This document shows, piece after piece, positions 10,114-20,881 of a DNA stretch of 64,000 nucleotides; the stretch's first letter is position 1; every line of letters begins with the position of its first letter. The notes beneath the pieces were generated by a model, which did not search any database, had not been told where the DNA came from, and saw only the letters and a list, made by a program, of their open reading frames with translations. The position numbers and the translations under genes are program-made. The DNA is from Buttiauxella brennerae ATCC 51605 (GTDB lineage Bacteria > Pseudomonadota > Gammaproteobacteria > Enterobacterales > Enterobacteriaceae), in the NCBI RefSeq assembly GCF_001654925.1, contig NZ_LXER01000017.1:62001-126000 (forward strand). The letters are read 5' to 3'.

Positions 10114-10284
10114 TTATTGTTTTATATGATCGTCTGTTGAAAACAGTTCGATGAAATCTTTTTGCTGTTGGGTCAACTGCCACGATTCGGGAACCTGAAC
10201 TTCGCCCGGTTTTGCCTCTTTCTGTGGCTTGTCATCTTGCTGACGTACAGTTTTTTGCACTTGTGTCTGAGCCAGGGTTGTCAT
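10114..10284 (-). CDS. yciX: Small hydrophilic protein, YciX position
   Basis: 56 residues, charged and Gln/Lys-rich (KPQKEAKPGEVQVPESWQLTQQQKDFIELF) with no signal or membrane segment. The ATG at 10284 follows GGGGGTAAGT and lies 2 bp after the ymiA stop, so it is probably cotranslated with ymiA. The name is assigned from the E. coli order cysB-ymiA-yciX-ymiC-acnA, not from recognised sequence. No function can be given. Confidence 0.6.
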   Translation of the reverse strand: MTTLAQTQVQKTVRQQDDKPQKEAKPGEVQVPESWQLTQQQKDFIELFSTDDHIKQ

Positions 10285-10286
10285 AC

Positions 10287-10415
10287 TTACCCCCAAAAAT
10301 GCCAGGCTGCCAACGCTACCACGAGCCAGAACAGACCTGATACGAGAAACACCGCCAGCCAGGCTTTACGTTTACGCCCTGAATCCCTTTGCGGTTCTTC
10401 ACTTCCTGAAGGCAT
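10287..10415 (-). CDS. ymiA: Small membrane protein YmiA
   Basis: 42-residue protein starting MPSGSEEPQRD, with a basic stretch RKRKAW and one transmembrane helix, LAVFLVSGLFWLVVALAAW. It closely matches E. coli YmiA, which has the same charged head, helix and Trp-Gly end. It is an inner-membrane microprotein of unknown role. It precedes yciX and ymiC in the same direction, with cysB upstream. Confidence 0.8.
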   Translation of the reverse strand: MPSGSEEPQRDSGRKRKAWLAVFLVSGLFWLVVALAAWHFWG

Positions 10416-10766
10416 TGCTAACCTCATACAATCGGCACCACTTATCATAAAATCTTAAACAATAGGTATAATTAATCGCCTGTTGGGATTAATCCTAAAG
10501 AAACTCTAGTACAAAAGCCAGCGAAATTACCTGCCCATTGCAGGAAAAGATTTAATCTTTTGACCTCAAATAAATAATTGAAACAGTAAATTTGCGTAGT
10601 CGTTAATTATTATCTACGTTTGTCTCTTAATTGAGACAGATTAACCACTTATAAAGCATGGGTAATTAAAATTTGGCAGGTTATTTATTACGAGGAGGGG
10701 TAAAGCATATTCATTAATGCAAATGAGAAGAGGTATCTTTCCATCACGAAAAGATACCTTCAGATA
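10416..10766. promoter_or_regulatory. cysB-ymiA intergenic region with a cysB 3' hairpin
   Basis: 351 bp, AT-rich, with no coding sequence seen. At 10731-10759 a 10-bp stem AGGTATCTTT/AAAGATACCT lies 7 bp after the cysB stop and probably ends the cysB transcript. The remainder should hold the ymiA-yciX promoter; no operator could be assigned. Confidence 0.5.
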
Positions 10767-11846
<1,080 letters not shown>

Positions 11847-11963
11847 TTAGAAAGAAAAAATAATAATCAGGTTATATACACCCGAAATAATTCGCGTTGT
11901 CAGGCAAACGCGAACGGCCAATGCTCCCGTGACCTGAAGTATGGCGGGTATACGCAGATACAA

Positions 11964-11991
11964 AAAAGCCGGAGCACAGGCCCCGGCTTTT
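11964..11991 (-). terminator. topA intrinsic terminator
   Basis: Stem AAAAGCCGG/CCGGCTTTT about 14 bp after the topA stop. On the minus strand it is followed by a run of six T, a typical Rho-independent terminator. Confidence 0.85.
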
Positions 11992-12005
11992 CATATCAAA
12001 AGGAA

Positions 12006-14603
12006 TTACTTCTTCCCTTCAACCCACTTGCCATCCACAAAGAAGGCTGACCAACCGGTCGCTTTACCTTCTTTCTCGGAAGAAACATATTGCTGTTTAG
12101 TCTTACGGCTAAAGCGAACAACCGCTTTGTTACCGTCAGCATCTTGCTGTGGCGCGTCAGCCAGATAACGCAGTTTCTCTGGCAGACGGTCACGGAAGCG
12201 ATACAGCTCTTCCACTAATGGTGCACGTGTTTCACGAGATTTAGGGAAAGTGTTTGCCGCAAGGAAAACACCCGCCGCGCCATCACGCAGGACAAAGTAA
12301 GCATCTGACTTCTCGCAAGGCAATTCTGGCAACGGAACCGGATCTTCTTTCGGTGGTGCCACTTCGCCGCTACGCAGGATCTTACGCGTGTTTTTACAAT
12401 CGTCGTTTGTACAAGCCATGTATTTACCGAAGCGACCCATTTTCAGGTGCATTTCAGAACCACATTTCTCACACTCTACAATTGGGCCGTCATAACCCTT
12501 GATGCGGAACTCGCCCTCTTCGATTTCGTAGCCATCACATGTTGGGTTGTTACCACAAACATGTAATTTACGTTTTGGATCGATGAGGTAGCTGTCCATC
12601 GCGGTACCGCACTTGGTACAACGACGTTTCGCACGCAGTGCGTTAGTTTCCGCGTCATCCCCTTCAAGCACGTTGAGGACTTCGTTTTCCGGCACCAGGT
12701 TAATGGTGGTTTTGCAGCGCTCTTTAGGAGGCAATGCGTAACCAGAGCAACCGAGGAACACACCGGTGCTTGCAGTACGGATACCCATTTCGCGGCCACA
12801 GGTCGGGCAATCGATGCTGGTCAGTACCATCTGGTTTGGACGCATACCGCCTTCTTCCGGATCCAGTTCAGCTTTACTAAGCTTTTCACTGAAATCGCTA
12901 AAGAAGTTGTCCAGTACCCCTTTCCACTCGGCCTGATTATTGGCCACCTGGTCCAGGTTACTTTCCATTTGCGCGGTGAAATCGTAGTTCATCAGCTCAC
13001 GGAAGTTTTCTTCCAGGCGGTCAGTAACAATCTCACCCATTTTTTCAGCATAGAAACGGCGGTTTTCTACACGTACATAACCACGATCCTGAATGGTGGA
13101 AATGATCGATGCGTAAGTAGACGGACGGCCAATTCCACGTTTTTCCAGCTCTTTAACCAACGAGGCTTCACTAAAGCGAGCCGGTGGTTTGGTAAAGTGC
13201 TGGCCTGGAATAACTTCAACCAGTGCGAGTTCATCGCCCTGCTCGACAGGTGGCAATGTACGGTCTTCATCACCTTTACGCAGTGCAGGCATCACTTTCG
13301 TCCAGCCATCAAAACGCAGCGTACGGCCACGCGTTTTCAGGCGGAAGTCACCGGCTTGCACAGTCAAAGTGGTGGAGTCGTATTGCGCAGGTGTCATTTG
13401 GCACGCGACAAACTGGCGCCAGATTAACTGGTAAAGTTTCTGCGCGTCGGCTTCCATATCTTTAAGCGAATCCGCAACAACACTCACATCTGAAGGGCGA
13501 ATCGCTTCGTGTGCTTCTTGTGAGTTTTCTTTGCTGGAGTAATGGTTCGCGGCTTCCGGAAGATATTTCTTACCGAAACTCTCTTCGATGTAACCGCGCA
13601 CCATGCTCACTGCGTCCTGGCTCAAGTTGGTTGAGTCGGTACGCATGTAAGTAATATGACCCGCTTCATACAGACGCTGCGCCATCATCATGGTTTTCTT
13701 CACACCAAAACCAAGACGGGTGCTTGCAGCTTGCTGCAAGGTAGAGGTAATGAACGGCGCACCAGGCTTGCTGCTGGTTGGCTTGTCTTCACGCTCAAGC
13801 ACAGAATAACGAGCTTTCTCCAGCTCGCTAACCGCAGACATTGTCTGCTCGCGGTTAACCGGGCGGAATGGCTTGTCTTTATGGTGGCTGACCTGAACCG
13901 GCAGACTGTCACCTTTCGGCGTAGTCAGGTTGGCGTCAACTTCCCAATATTCTTCTGGCACAAACGCTTTAATTTCGCGTTCACGGTCAACAACCAGACG
14001 CACAGCAACAGACTGTACGCGGCCAGCAGACAGACCACGGGCAATTTTCTTCCACAGTAACGGGGATACCATGTAACCCACAACGCGATCCATAAAGCGG
14101 CGCGCTTGTTGTGCATTAACACGATCAATATTCAATTCACCCGGTTTTTCAAATGCCTGTTGAATGGCATTTTTGGTGATTTCGTTAAATACCACGCGAC
14201 TGTAACGCGTTTCATCACCACCGATAACTTCCCGCAGGTGCCACGCAATGGCTTCCCCTTCGCGGTCAAGGTCAGTTGCGAGATAGATATGGTCTGCTTT
14301 TTCAGCCAGTGATTTCAGTTCAGAAACCACTTTTTCTTTACCCGGAAGCACTTCGTACTGCGCTTCCCAGTTGTGCCATGGATCGACACCCATACGATTT
14401 ACGAGCGCGCCGCGTTCATCCTTTTTGACCTTTTTGGTCCCTTTGGTGGAGGCGGAGTCAGCGCTCTTCTTGGTGGTTGATCCACTAGTCGGCAAATCAC
14501 GGATATGACCGACGCTGGACTTAACCACGTAGTCATTACCGAGATATTTGTTGATCGTTTTGGCTTTTGCCGGGGACTCAACGATGACGAGAGCTTTACC
14601 CAT
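12006..14603 (-). CDS. topA: DNA topoisomerase I
   Basis: 865 residues, equal to E. coli TopA. The TOPRIM domain has [15 protein letters not shown] (the metal-binding DxDxE), and the active-site tyrosine lies in [10 protein letters not shown]. The C-terminal third carries three Cys4 zinc ribbons (CPTCG, CTKCG, CEKCG) and a ribbon domain. It relaxes negatively supercoiled DNA. The ATG at 14603 is used; a GTG two codons upstream is the alternative. Its strand and position before cysB are as in E. coli. Confidence 0.98.
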   Translation of the reverse strand: MGKALVIVESPAKAKTINKYLGNDYVVKSSVGHIRDLPTSGSTTKKSADSASTKGTKKVKKDERGALVNRMGVDPWHNWEAQYEVLPGKEKVVSELKSLAEKADHIYLATDLDREGEAIAWHLREVIGGDETRYSRVVFNEITKNAIQQAFEKPGELNIDRVNAQQARRFMDRVVGYMVSPLLWKKIARGLSAGRVQSVAVRLVVDREREIKAFVPEEYWEVDANLTTPKGDSLPVQVSHHKDKPFRPVNREQTMSAVSELEKARYSVLEREDKPTSSKPGAPFITSTLQQAASTRLGFGVKKTMMMAQRLYEAGHITYMRTDSTNLSQDAVSMVRGYIEESFGKKYLPEAANHYSSKENSQEAHEAIRPSDVSVVADSLKDMEADAQKLYQLIWRQFVACQMTPAQYDSTTLTVQAGDFRLKTRGRTLRFDGWTKVMPALRKGDEDRTLPPVEQGDELALVEVIPGQHFTKPPARFSEASLVKELEKRGIGRPSTYASIISTIQDRGYVRVENRRFYAEKMGEIVTDRLEENFRELMNYDFTAQMESNLDQVANNQAEWKGVLDNFFSDFSEKLSKAELDPEEGGMRPNQMVLTSIDCPTCGREMGIRTASTGVFLGCSGYALPPKERCKTTINLVPENEVLNVLEGDDAETNALRAKRRCTKCGTAMDSYLIDPKRKLHVCGNNPTCDGYEIEEGEFRIKGYDGPIVECEKCGSEMHLKMGRFGKYMACTNDDCKNTRKILRSGEVAPPKEDPVPLPELPCEKSDAYFVLRDGAAGVFLAANTFPKSRETRAPLVEELYRFRDRLPEKLRYLADAPQQDADGNKAVVRFSRKTKQQYVSSEKEGKATGWSAFFVDGKWVEGKK

Positions 14604-15006
14604 ATTCACCTTTACCTAATGTAATTCTTCCAGGAGACGTCGCACGCTAGTTACACCTTCCACTGACGACGCGCTTTTCTATATTGCGACAGCGTGAATG
14701 GATATCAACTCTTTTTTCAACACCGGCCAGATTAAGCGAACAATCGCAGGTGATTGAGATAACGAGTCTTTCGCACCGGTGACATAGCACGACGGAACTT
14801 TGGTTGAATGTCAAGCAATTCCGTTGCCAGATTTGCGAAAGCGTCACACTCTACCTGATAAAATGAGTTACGCAACTTTATTAGCATGCGGCGAGGATTC
14901 CTGCCAGCACAGTAAACTGTTTAAATCACCTTAGGTTTACTCAGGAGATATTGCCCTTTGCAGTATAGCGGAAGTACACTACCGCCAGTTTTTATAGGAG
15001 GAAATC
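14604..15006. promoter_or_regulatory. topA/yciN divergent intergenic region
   Basis: About 400 bp without a supported gene. It must contain the topA promoters (several, supercoiling- and heat-responsive, in E. coli) on the minus strand and the yciN promoter on the plus strand. A run before yciN reads TTTATAGGAGGAAATC, giving a strong ribosome binding site. No further element could be assigned by eye. Confidence 0.45.
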
Positions 15007-15258
15007 ATGAAACCATCCACACAACCTATCGATAAACAGTCGCTAATTATTGAAGCAAACAAAGTTATCCGTGCCCATGAAGATTTCATGCATGGAATGG
15101 AAGCCACTGACGTCGAACAAAAAAACGGGGTGCTGGTATTCAAAGGTGAATACTTCCTTGATGAGCAAGGCTTACCTACCGGGAAAAGCACCGCCGTGTT
15201 TAATATGTTTAAACATCTTGCGCATGTATTTGCTGAAAAATATCACCTGCAAGACTAA
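15007..15258 (+). CDS. yciN: Conserved small protein YciN
   Basis: 83 residues, the same length as E. coli YciN, with the conserved core [34 protein letters not shown]. It is cytoplasmic, with no signal peptide. Function is unknown (DUF2498 family). It has a strong AGGAGG ribosome binding site. It stands alone between the topA promoter and a strong terminator. Confidence 0.95.
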   Translation: MKPSTQPIDKQSLIIEANKVIRAHEDFMHGMEATDVEQKNGVLVFKGEYFLDEQGLPTGKSTAVFNMFKHLAHVFAEKYHLQD

Positions 15259-15265
15259 GAATCAG

Positions 15266-15287
15266 AACGAGGCCAAATGGCCTCGTT
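15266..15287 (+). terminator. yciN terminator
   Basis: Perfect 10-bp stem AACGAGGCCA/TGGCCTCGTT with a 2-nt apex, followed by TTTTT; it begins 7 bp after the yciN stop. Confidence 0.9.
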
Positions 15288-15321
15288 TTTACTTTCAAAC
15301 TGGCTTTCACACCGAGTTTGA

Positions 15322-16371
15322 TTACAACAGCGGTTTTTCACCACGTTGCCACCAGCGCAACAACAGGTTATCCAGGCTGTTAGCCGCACTACCGGTAAAA
15401 CGGTCCATCATCTTTTTGCGACGTGTGTAATGCACATTAATGACATCATGATCTTTCATCAGATTGATCAGCAAATCGTCGCTGGTGCTGACCGCATCAA
15501 CCAGGCCTTTTTCATACGCCTGCGTGCCGTACCAGTGCTCACCTGTCGCAACTGCATCAATGTCCAGAGATGGGCGCATATCATGAACAAACTGCTTAAA
15601 CAGCTGATGAGTTTCGTTGAGGTCTTCACGGAATTTCTCACGCCCCTGCTCGGTGTTTTCACCAAACAGTGTCAACGTGCGTTTGTACTGCCCGGCGGTA
15701 TGTAGCTCCACATCTATATTATTGCGTTTTAGCAAACGGTGGAAGTTTGGAACCTGCGCCACTACGCCAATCGAGCCAATAATAGAAAACGGTGCAGCGA
15801 CGATTTTGTCTGCCACACACGCCATCATATATCCACCGCTGGCAGCAACTTTATCTACCGCAACGGTCAGGCGAACTTTACTGTCGCGCAAACGTTGAAG
15901 CTGTGATGCAGCAAGCCCATAACCATGAACGACGCCGCCTGGGCTTTCCAGGCGCAGCAGAACCTCATCTTCAGGTTTCACTACGGCCAACACCGCGGTT
16001 ATCTCTTCACGCAAAGAAGTGACTTCGTGGGCATCCATACTTCCTTTAAAATCCAGCACATAAAGCGTGGGTTTGTCAGAAATAACCGTTTCGCCACGTT
16101 TAGCACGCGCTTTCGCTTGTTTCGCTTCAAGCTTATGCTTTTTCTTTTGTGTTTTATGCCAGAGTTTTTGCTGATGACCATCAAGCCTCGCCACCTGCAT
16201 TTCTTCCTGCATTTCCTGGTATTGTTCACTTAAATTGGTGAGCCGCAGCTCGCCACGTTGATGTCTTTTACGCCCGGCAACATTCACAATAACCGTGACA
16301 AGAATGCCAATAGCCGCAACGACTGTGACAATTTTCGCCAAAAATAACCCATAGTTTGCAATCAGATCCAC
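15322..16371 (-). CDS. sohB: S49-family inner-membrane protease SohB
   Basis: 349 residues, as in E. coli. An N-terminal membrane helix (residues 8-30, LFLAKIVTVVAAIGILVTVIVNV) is followed by a charged Lys/Arg/Gln-rich coiled segment and an S49 (SppA-like) protease domain. The catalytic serine lies in VDKVAASGGYMMA, and the family general-base lysine is expected in the same domain. It is a signal-peptide-peptidase relative; it was found as a multicopy suppressor of htrA. It is convergent with yciN and divergent from yciK. Confidence 0.96.
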   Translation of the reverse strand: MDLIANYGLFLAKIVTVVAAIGILVTVIVNVAGRKRHQRGELRLTNLSEQYQEMQEEMQVARLDGHQQKLWHKTQKKKHKLEAKQAKARAKRGETVISDKPTLYVLDFKGSMDAHEVTSLREEITAVLAVVKPEDEVLLRLESPGGVVHGYGLAASQLQRLRDSKVRLTVAVDKVAASGGYMMACVADKIVAAPFSIIGSIGVVAQVPNFHRLLKRNNIDVELHTAGQYKRTLTLFGENTEQGREKFREDLNETHQLFKQFVHDMRPSLDIDAVATGEHWYGTQAYEKGLVDAVSTSDDLLINLMKDHDVINVHYTRRKKMMDRFTGSAANSLDNLLLRWWQRGEKPLL

Positions 16372-16642
16372 GCTTACCGCCTTCCATTTCGATCATTAAA
16401 TATCTATTGCCCAGTGTAACCGAGCCGTGATTCCACGTCTGCAATCAACTATAAATGCTGCGAGCCTTCTTCCTGAATGTATTTATCAAAATGAAACTTT
16501 TGCAAAATGTTAATCAAAGGTATTGTCTCCTGTTGCCTGATTGAAATAACAAACCCTTTCAGGCATAAAGCGTAAAGGCCATGCATCCCCAGGTATTTCT
16601 GAGAATGAAGACGTGAGCGAAACATCACGCGAGGAGTTGAAC

Positions 16643-17404
16643 GTGCACTACCAACCAAAAACTGACTTACTGCAAAACCGGATACTTTTAATCACCGGCG
16701 CCAGCGATGGCATCGGTCGTGAAGCCGCCTTAACTTATGCCCGTTACGGCGCAAGCGTGATTCTGTTAGGCCGTAGCGAAGATAAACTGCGTCATGTCGC
16801 CCAGCAGGTCAACGCAGTTTGCGGCAGCTTGCCACACTGGTTTACGCTGGATTTTGCCGCCGCGACACCTGAAGATTGTCAGAGCCTTGCGCATAAACTT
16901 TCAGGGCTAATTCCGCGCCTGGATGGTGTGTTACACAATGCGGGTATTCTCGGCGATATTTGCCCAATGGATGAACAAGATCCGCAAACGTGGCAGAACG
17001 TGATGCAGGTAAATGTGAATGTTACCTTCTTCCTGACCCAGGCTTTGCTTCCTTTATTACTGAAGTCAGAATCAGGTTCACTGGTGTTTACCAGCTCCAG
17101 TGTCGGCCGCCAGGGGCGTGCAGGTTGGGGTGCCTATGCGGTTTCAAAATTCGCCACCGAAGGCATGATGCAAGTACTCGCGGAAGAGTATAAACAGCAT
17201 AATTTGCGCGTAAATTGCATTAATCCTGGTGGCACTCGTACCGCGATGCGCGCCAGTGCTTTCCCCACTGAAGATCCCGAAAAACTCAAAACACCACGTG
17301 ATTTAATGCCGCTTTATTTATGGCTGATGGGCGATGACAGTCGCCGTAAAACAGGCATGAGCTTTGATGCTCAACCCAACCGTAAACCAGGAATTTCCGA
17401 ATGA
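16643..17404 (+). CDS. yciK: Short-chain dehydrogenase YciK
   Basis: 253 residues. SDR fold with TGASDGIG (nucleotide binding), NAG, the catalytic Ser in FTSSSVG and YAVSK (YxxxK). Start chosen at GTG 16643, seven bases after GAGGAG, giving (V/M)HYQPKTDLL as in E. coli; a GTG ten codons upstream at 16613 lacks an equally good site. Substrate unknown. It overlaps btuR by ATGA, and the pair is cotranscribed as in E. coli. Confidence 0.95.
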   Translation: MHYQPKTDLLQNRILLITGASDGIGREAALTYARYGASVILLGRSEDKLRHVAQQVNAVCGSLPHWFTLDFAAATPEDCQSLAHKLSGLIPRLDGVLHNAGILGDICPMDEQDPQTWQNVMQVNVNVTFFLTQALLPLLLKSESGSLVFTSSSVGRQGRAGWGAYAVSKFATEGMMQVLAEEYKQHNLRVNCINPGGTRTAMRASAFPTEDPEKLKTPRDLMPLYLWLMGDDSRRKTGMSFDAQPNRKPGISE

Positions 17405-17991
17405 GTGAAGATCGTTACCAGCAACGCCAACAACGTCAAAAAGAGAAAGTGGATGCCCGTGTGGCTGCAGCTCAGGAAGAGCGCGGGATATTGATTGTCT
17501 TTACCGGAAACGGTAAAGGCAAAACCACTGCGGCTTTTGGGACGGCAACGCGTGCTGTTGGGCACGGAAAAAAAGTGGGCGTCATCCAGTTTATCAAAGG
17601 CCAGTGGCCAAACGGCGAACGTAATCTACTCGAGCCGATGGGTGTTGAGTTCCAGGTGATGGCGACAGGTTTTACCTGGGACACACAGAACCGTGAAACG
17701 GATACCGCTGCGTGCCTGGAAGTATGGGACCATGCAAAGCGTATGCTGGCTGATGACTCGCTGGATATGGTTATCCTCGACGAAATAACCTATATGGTCG
17801 CCTACGACTACCTGGCGTTAGAGGAAGTGCTGGCGGCATTAACCCAACGGCCTGTGAACCAGACTGTTATTATTACTGGGCGTGGTTGTCATCGCGATAT
17901 TCTTGAAATTGCTGATACGGTGAGTGAGTTAAGGCCGGTCAAGCATGCATTCGATGCGGGCATCAAAGCGCAAATTGGTATCGATTATTAA
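17401..17991 (+). CDS. btuR: Cob(I)yrinic acid a,c-diamide adenosyltransferase
   Basis: 196 residues, as in E. coli BtuR/CobO. The P-loop GNGKGKTTAAFG binds ATP in the reversed orientation typical of this family. It transfers the adenosyl group to cob(I)alamin or corrinoid intermediates, giving coenzyme B12 needed by enzymes such as ethanolamine ammonia-lyase. Its first codon overlaps the yciK stop (ATGA). No cob biosynthetic genes are nearby, consistent with a salvage and adenosylation role. Confidence 0.97.
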   Translation: MSEDRYQQRQQRQKEKVDARVAAAQEERGILIVFTGNGKGKTTAAFGTATRAVGHGKKVGVIQFIKGQWPNGERNLLEPMGVEFQVMATGFTWDTQNRETDTAACLEVWDHAKRMLADDSLDMVILDEITYMVAYDYLALEEVLAALTQRPVNQTVIITGRGCHRDILEIADTVSELRPVKHAFDAGIKAQIGIDY

Positions 17992-17996
17992 TAAAT

Positions 17997-18056
17997 AACC
18001 ACTTTTTAAAAAGTGGTTAATGAGTACCCATAAAAAACCCCTCAGCTGAGGGGTTT
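17997..18056. terminator. Double terminator between btuR and rluB
   Basis: Two perfect palindromes. At 17997-18018 arms AACCACTTTTT/AAAAAGTGGTT; at 18035-18056 arms AAACCCCTCAG/CTGAGGGGTTT. The second is preceded by a run of A, so on the minus strand it ends in T and can terminate rluB, ending 6 bp from its stop codon. Confidence 0.85.
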
Positions 18057-18061
18057 GATAT

Positions 18062-18946
18062 TTAGCTGCTACGACCACCGCGGCGGCCACCGCCACTACC
18101 CGTAGTTTGCGTATGGCGTTTCACCGCACGACGAATCTGGTTCGCCTTCATGCGGCGACGGTCTTTTTCAACCGCCACTTTGCTTTCAGTCTCTTCCTGC
18201 AACTCTACCAGTTTACGCAGGTAGTTAGTTTGGCCCAGGTCGAGCTCAGTGTAACCACCACGTGGCAGGCCTTTCGGCAACTGGATGTCACCGTAGCGCA
18301 CACGAATAAGACGGCTAACCTGCACACCGACCGCTTCCCACAGGCGGCGCACTTCACGGTTGCGGCCTTCAGTCAGGGTTACGTTGTACCATTGGTTAAT
18401 GCCTTCACCACCGGTAAATTTGATGGTTTTAAACGCAGCCGGGCCGTCTTCAAGTTGCACGCCACGACCCAGTTGCTTCACTTTGTCGTCGTCAACTTCA
18501 CCGAACACACGTACCGCATATTCACGCTCAACTTCACGGCTTGGGTGCATCAGGCGGTTAGCCAGCTCACCATCGGTCGTGAAAAGTAACAACCCGCAGG
18601 TGTTCACATCCAGACGACCGACCGCAATCCAGCGCGCGCCGCGCAGTTTTGGTAAACGGTCAAATACCGTTGGACGCCCTTCCGGGTCATTACGTGTACA
18701 CAGTTCGCCTTCCGGCTTGTAATAAGCCAGCACGCGGCAAATCTGTTCTGCAGATTCTTTAATGGAAATCAGGTGACCATCAATACGGATTTTCAGGGAT
18801 TGTGTTACTTCAACACGGTCACCTAATTTGGCAACTTTGCCATCCACACTGACACGGCCGGCAGAGATAATGGTTTCAATCTCACGACGGGAACCATGGC
18901 CTGCACGGGCCAAAACTTTCTGTAACTTTTCGCTCTTATCGCTCAT
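18062..18946 (-). CDS. rluB: 23S rRNA pseudouridine(2605) synthase
   Basis: 294 residues (E. coli 291). An N-terminal S4 RNA-binding domain (residues 4-60) is followed by the RsuA-type catalytic domain; the catalytic aspartate lies in [17 protein letters not shown]. It converts U2605 of 23S rRNA to pseudouridine. The C-terminal tail is rich in Arg, Lys and Gly ([12 protein letters not shown]), as in E. coli. It is a single gene between strong terminators. Confidence 0.96.
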   Translation of the reverse strand: MSDKSEKLQKVLARAGHGSRREIETIISAGRVSVDGKVAKLGDRVEVTQSLKIRIDGHLISIKESAEQICRVLAYYKPEGELCTRNDPEGRPTVFDRLPKLRGARWIAVGRLDVNTCGLLLFTTDGELANRLMHPSREVEREYAVRVFGEVDDDKVKQLGRGVQLEDGPAAFKTIKFTGGEGINQWYNVTLTEGRNREVRRLWEAVGVQVSRLIRVRYGDIQLPKGLPRGGYTELDLGQTNYLRKLVELQEETESKVAVEKDRRRMKANQIRRAVKRHTQTTGSGGGRRGGRSS

Positions 18947-19041
18947 TGAGCTTCCTCGGGTGTCGCCTTCACAGGCGTCGAATTGGGATAATGAAGCATA
19001 TCAGCCCCATTTTAGGCCGCACAGTATAGCCGCAGACGCAC

Positions 19042-19662
19042 TTATAAGAAAGGCTTAGCGTCACCGGCACCTTCGCGGATAACAACAGGTGCATCCTCAG
19101 TTAAATCAACAACCGTCGTCGGTTGCTGGCCAAGGTAGCCACCGTGGATAACTAAATCGACAACCTTTTCGAGGCGGTCTTTAATTTCTTCTGGATCGGA
19201 TTCGGTAAATTCGCTGCCCGGCAACATCAACGAAGTTGATAACATCGGTTGATCCAGCACTTCCAGCAACGCCAGCGCAATCGGGTTGGAAGGCACGCGT
19301 AAACCGATCGTTTTACGTTTTTCCTGCAACAAACGGCGCGGGACTTCTTTGGTACCTTTGAGAATGAAGGTGTAGTTACCTGGCGTGTTATTTTTGATTA
19401 AGCGAAACGCCACGTTATCGACAAATGCGTACGTTGAAAGCTCCGACAAATCCCGGCACATCAACGTAAAATTATGCCCATCAGGCAAATGGCGGATGCG
19501 GCAAATGCGCTCCATTGCTGATTTATCTTCAAGCTTACAGCCCAATGCATAACCCGAGTCGGTTGGGTAAACAATAACCCCACCCTTGCGAACAATTTCA
19601 ACCGCCTGGTTAATCAGGCGTTGTTGCGGGTTATCCGGGTGAATATAGAAAAATTGACTCAT
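19042..19662 (-). CDS. yciO: YrdC/Sua5-fold protein YciO
   Basis: 206 residues starting MSQFFYIHPDNPQQRL, practically identical in layout to E. coli YciO. It belongs to the TsaC/Sua5/YrdC fold that binds ATP and RNA, with KGGVIVYPTDSGYALGC near the N-terminus. TsaC makes threonylcarbamoyl-AMP for tRNA t6A; YciO is a paralogue whose physiological role is unsettled. The ATG at 19662 is preferred over an upstream in-frame start. It lies downstream of rnm in the same direction. Confidence 0.95.
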   Translation of the reverse strand: MSQFFYIHPDNPQQRLINQAVEIVRKGGVIVYPTDSGYALGCKLEDKSAMERICRIRHLPDGHNFTLMCRDLSELSTYAFVDNVAFRLIKNNTPGNYTFILKGTKEVPRRLLQEKRKTIGLRVPSNPIALALLEVLDQPMLSTSLMLPGSEFTESDPEEIKDRLEKVVDLVIHGGYLGQQPTTVVDLTEDAPVVIREGAGDAKPFL

Positions 19663-19740
19663 ATACCCTCTCTTTTGCGATGTGGCGGCTCTACTCGTCA
19701 TACTTCAAGTTGCAGATGCAATGGCTGCAACTCGAATTAT

Positions 19741-20601
19741 TTAGAGCTTATTATCCCAATTCTGCCAGACAGGTTCCACACCTCCGGGCAGCCAGAGTTT
19801 GCGCCCAAGCTCAATCCACGCACATGGCATATGGAAATCTGAGCCTTGCGATGCCAGCAAATTATATTGCTGCGCATAACTTGCAAGCTGGGTGCGCTCA
19901 TTGGGAGCTTGCTGGCACTGCGCGACTTCCATGGCATCGCCTCCACTTTCGGCAAAATGCGCCAGCAACCTTTTCAGCCATTTAGCCGTCAGGTCATAGC
20001 GGCCTGGATGTGCCAGTACCGCCTGCCCGCCAGAATGATGAATCACATCAATAGCTTGTTCTATTGTACACCACTGTGGCGGAACGTAACCGGTTTTCCC
20101 CTTTGCGAGATATTTCTTAAATACATCGGCCATTGTATTGGCCTTCCCGCACTCCATAAGGAAGCGAGCGAAATGCCCACGGGTTACTTCACCACCGTTG
20201 GCATGGCGCATCGCACCTTCCAGCGCACCGGGGATATGCGCTTTTTCAAGCCGTTCTGCGATCAATACCGCACGCTGTACCCGGCGTTCACTTTGCTGGG
20301 CCAGAAATTCCGCCAATGCCGGGTGATGTTCATCAACACCCAATCCAACAATATGAATTTCATGGTTTTCCCAGAGGGTGGAAATTTCGACCCCACTGAT
20401 TAAGCGCAAGGGCAATTGCAGGCGTGATACCGCTTCCCTTGCAGCAGCGATTCCGGCTACTGTGTCATGGTCTGTAATTGCCAGAATACCAACACGCATT
20501 TCTACAGCACGTTGCACTAACGCCTCAGGCGTTAGCAGGCCATCAGACGCGGTGGTATGGCTATGTAAATCGTAAATCACCGCAAGTGTTGGTTCGCTCA
20601 A
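19741..20601 (-). CDS. rnm: PHP-domain 5'-3' exoribonuclease Rnm (TrpH/YciV)
   Basis: 286 residues from a TTG start at 20601, preceded by GGAG; this yields MSEPTLAVIYDLHSH, parallel to E. coli MSDTNYAVIYDLHSH. An ATG 14 codons upstream (20643) is the alternative and would sit 35 bp from the trp -35 box. The PHP metal-binding motifs HSHTTASDG and ITDHDT are visible, with further His/Asp in LAHPGRY and GSDFH. Rnm trims 5' ends of 23S and other RNAs and shows 3',5'-nucleotide phosphatase activity. It is divergent from the trp operon. Confidence 0.93.
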   Translation of the reverse strand: MSEPTLAVIYDLHSHTTASDGLLTPEALVQRAVEMRVGILAITDHDTVAGIAAAREAVSRLQLPLRLISGVEISTLWENHEIHIVGLGVDEHHPALAEFLAQQSERRVQRAVLIAERLEKAHIPGALEGAMRHANGGEVTRGHFARFLMECGKANTMADVFKKYLAKGKTGYVPPQWCTIEQAIDVIHHSGGQAVLAHPGRYDLTAKWLKRLLAHFAESGGDAMEVAQCQQAPNERTQLASYAQQYNLLASQGSDFHMPCAWIELGRKLWLPGGVEPVWQNWDNKL

Positions 20602-20677
20602 ATTGGCTCCGGGTGTGTTAATAAAATGAAAAACGCCGCTCATGATAGCGATTTTCCTTGATAACTAAAAATCGCTA

Positions 20678-20709
20678 TTGACATTGACTCATCGAACTAG
20701 TTAACTAGT
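20678..20709 (+). promoter_or_regulatory. trp promoter with TrpR operator
   Basis: -35 TTGACA at 20678-20683, a 17-bp spacer and -10 TTAACT at 20701-20706. The perfect palindrome ACTAGTTAACTAGT at 20696-20709 overlaps the -10 and equals the E. coli trp operator core, so TrpR with bound tryptophan would block initiation here. Confidence 0.95.
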
Positions 20710-20739
20710 ACGCAAGTTCACGCAATAAAGGTATCTGAA

Positions 20740-20784
20740 ATGAAAGCGATAATCCTCATGCACAGCTGGTGGCGTACTTCCTGA
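20740..20784 (+). CDS. trpL: trp operon leader peptide
   Basis: 14-residue peptide MKAIILMHSWWRTS with the diagnostic tandem Trp codons. Ribosome stalling at these codons when charged tRNA-Trp is scarce lets the antiterminator form. Length and the WWRTS end equal E. coli TrpL ([14 protein letters not shown]); the middle residues differ. Confidence 0.95.
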   Translation: MKAIILMHSWWRTS

Positions 20785-20831
20785 TAACGGGCAGTGTAAT
20801 CGCTATGGCTGTAACCCAGCCCAGATACCAG

Positions 20832-20858
20832 GCCCGCCAACGAAGCGGGCTTTTTTTT
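20832..20858 (+). terminator. trp attenuator
   Basis: Stem GCCCGC/GCGGGC with a 7-nt loop followed by eight T, 24 bp before trpE. It is the 3:4 terminator hairpin of classical trp attenuation; upstream segments around 20788-20830 would supply regions 1 and 2. Confidence 0.95.
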
Positions 20859-20881
20859 GAACAAAATATTGAGAGCAGAAC

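Noticed and set aside
14647-14847. Short minus-strand ORF in the topA upstream region
   Set aside because: Lies in a promoter region, no ribosome binding site and atypical composition.
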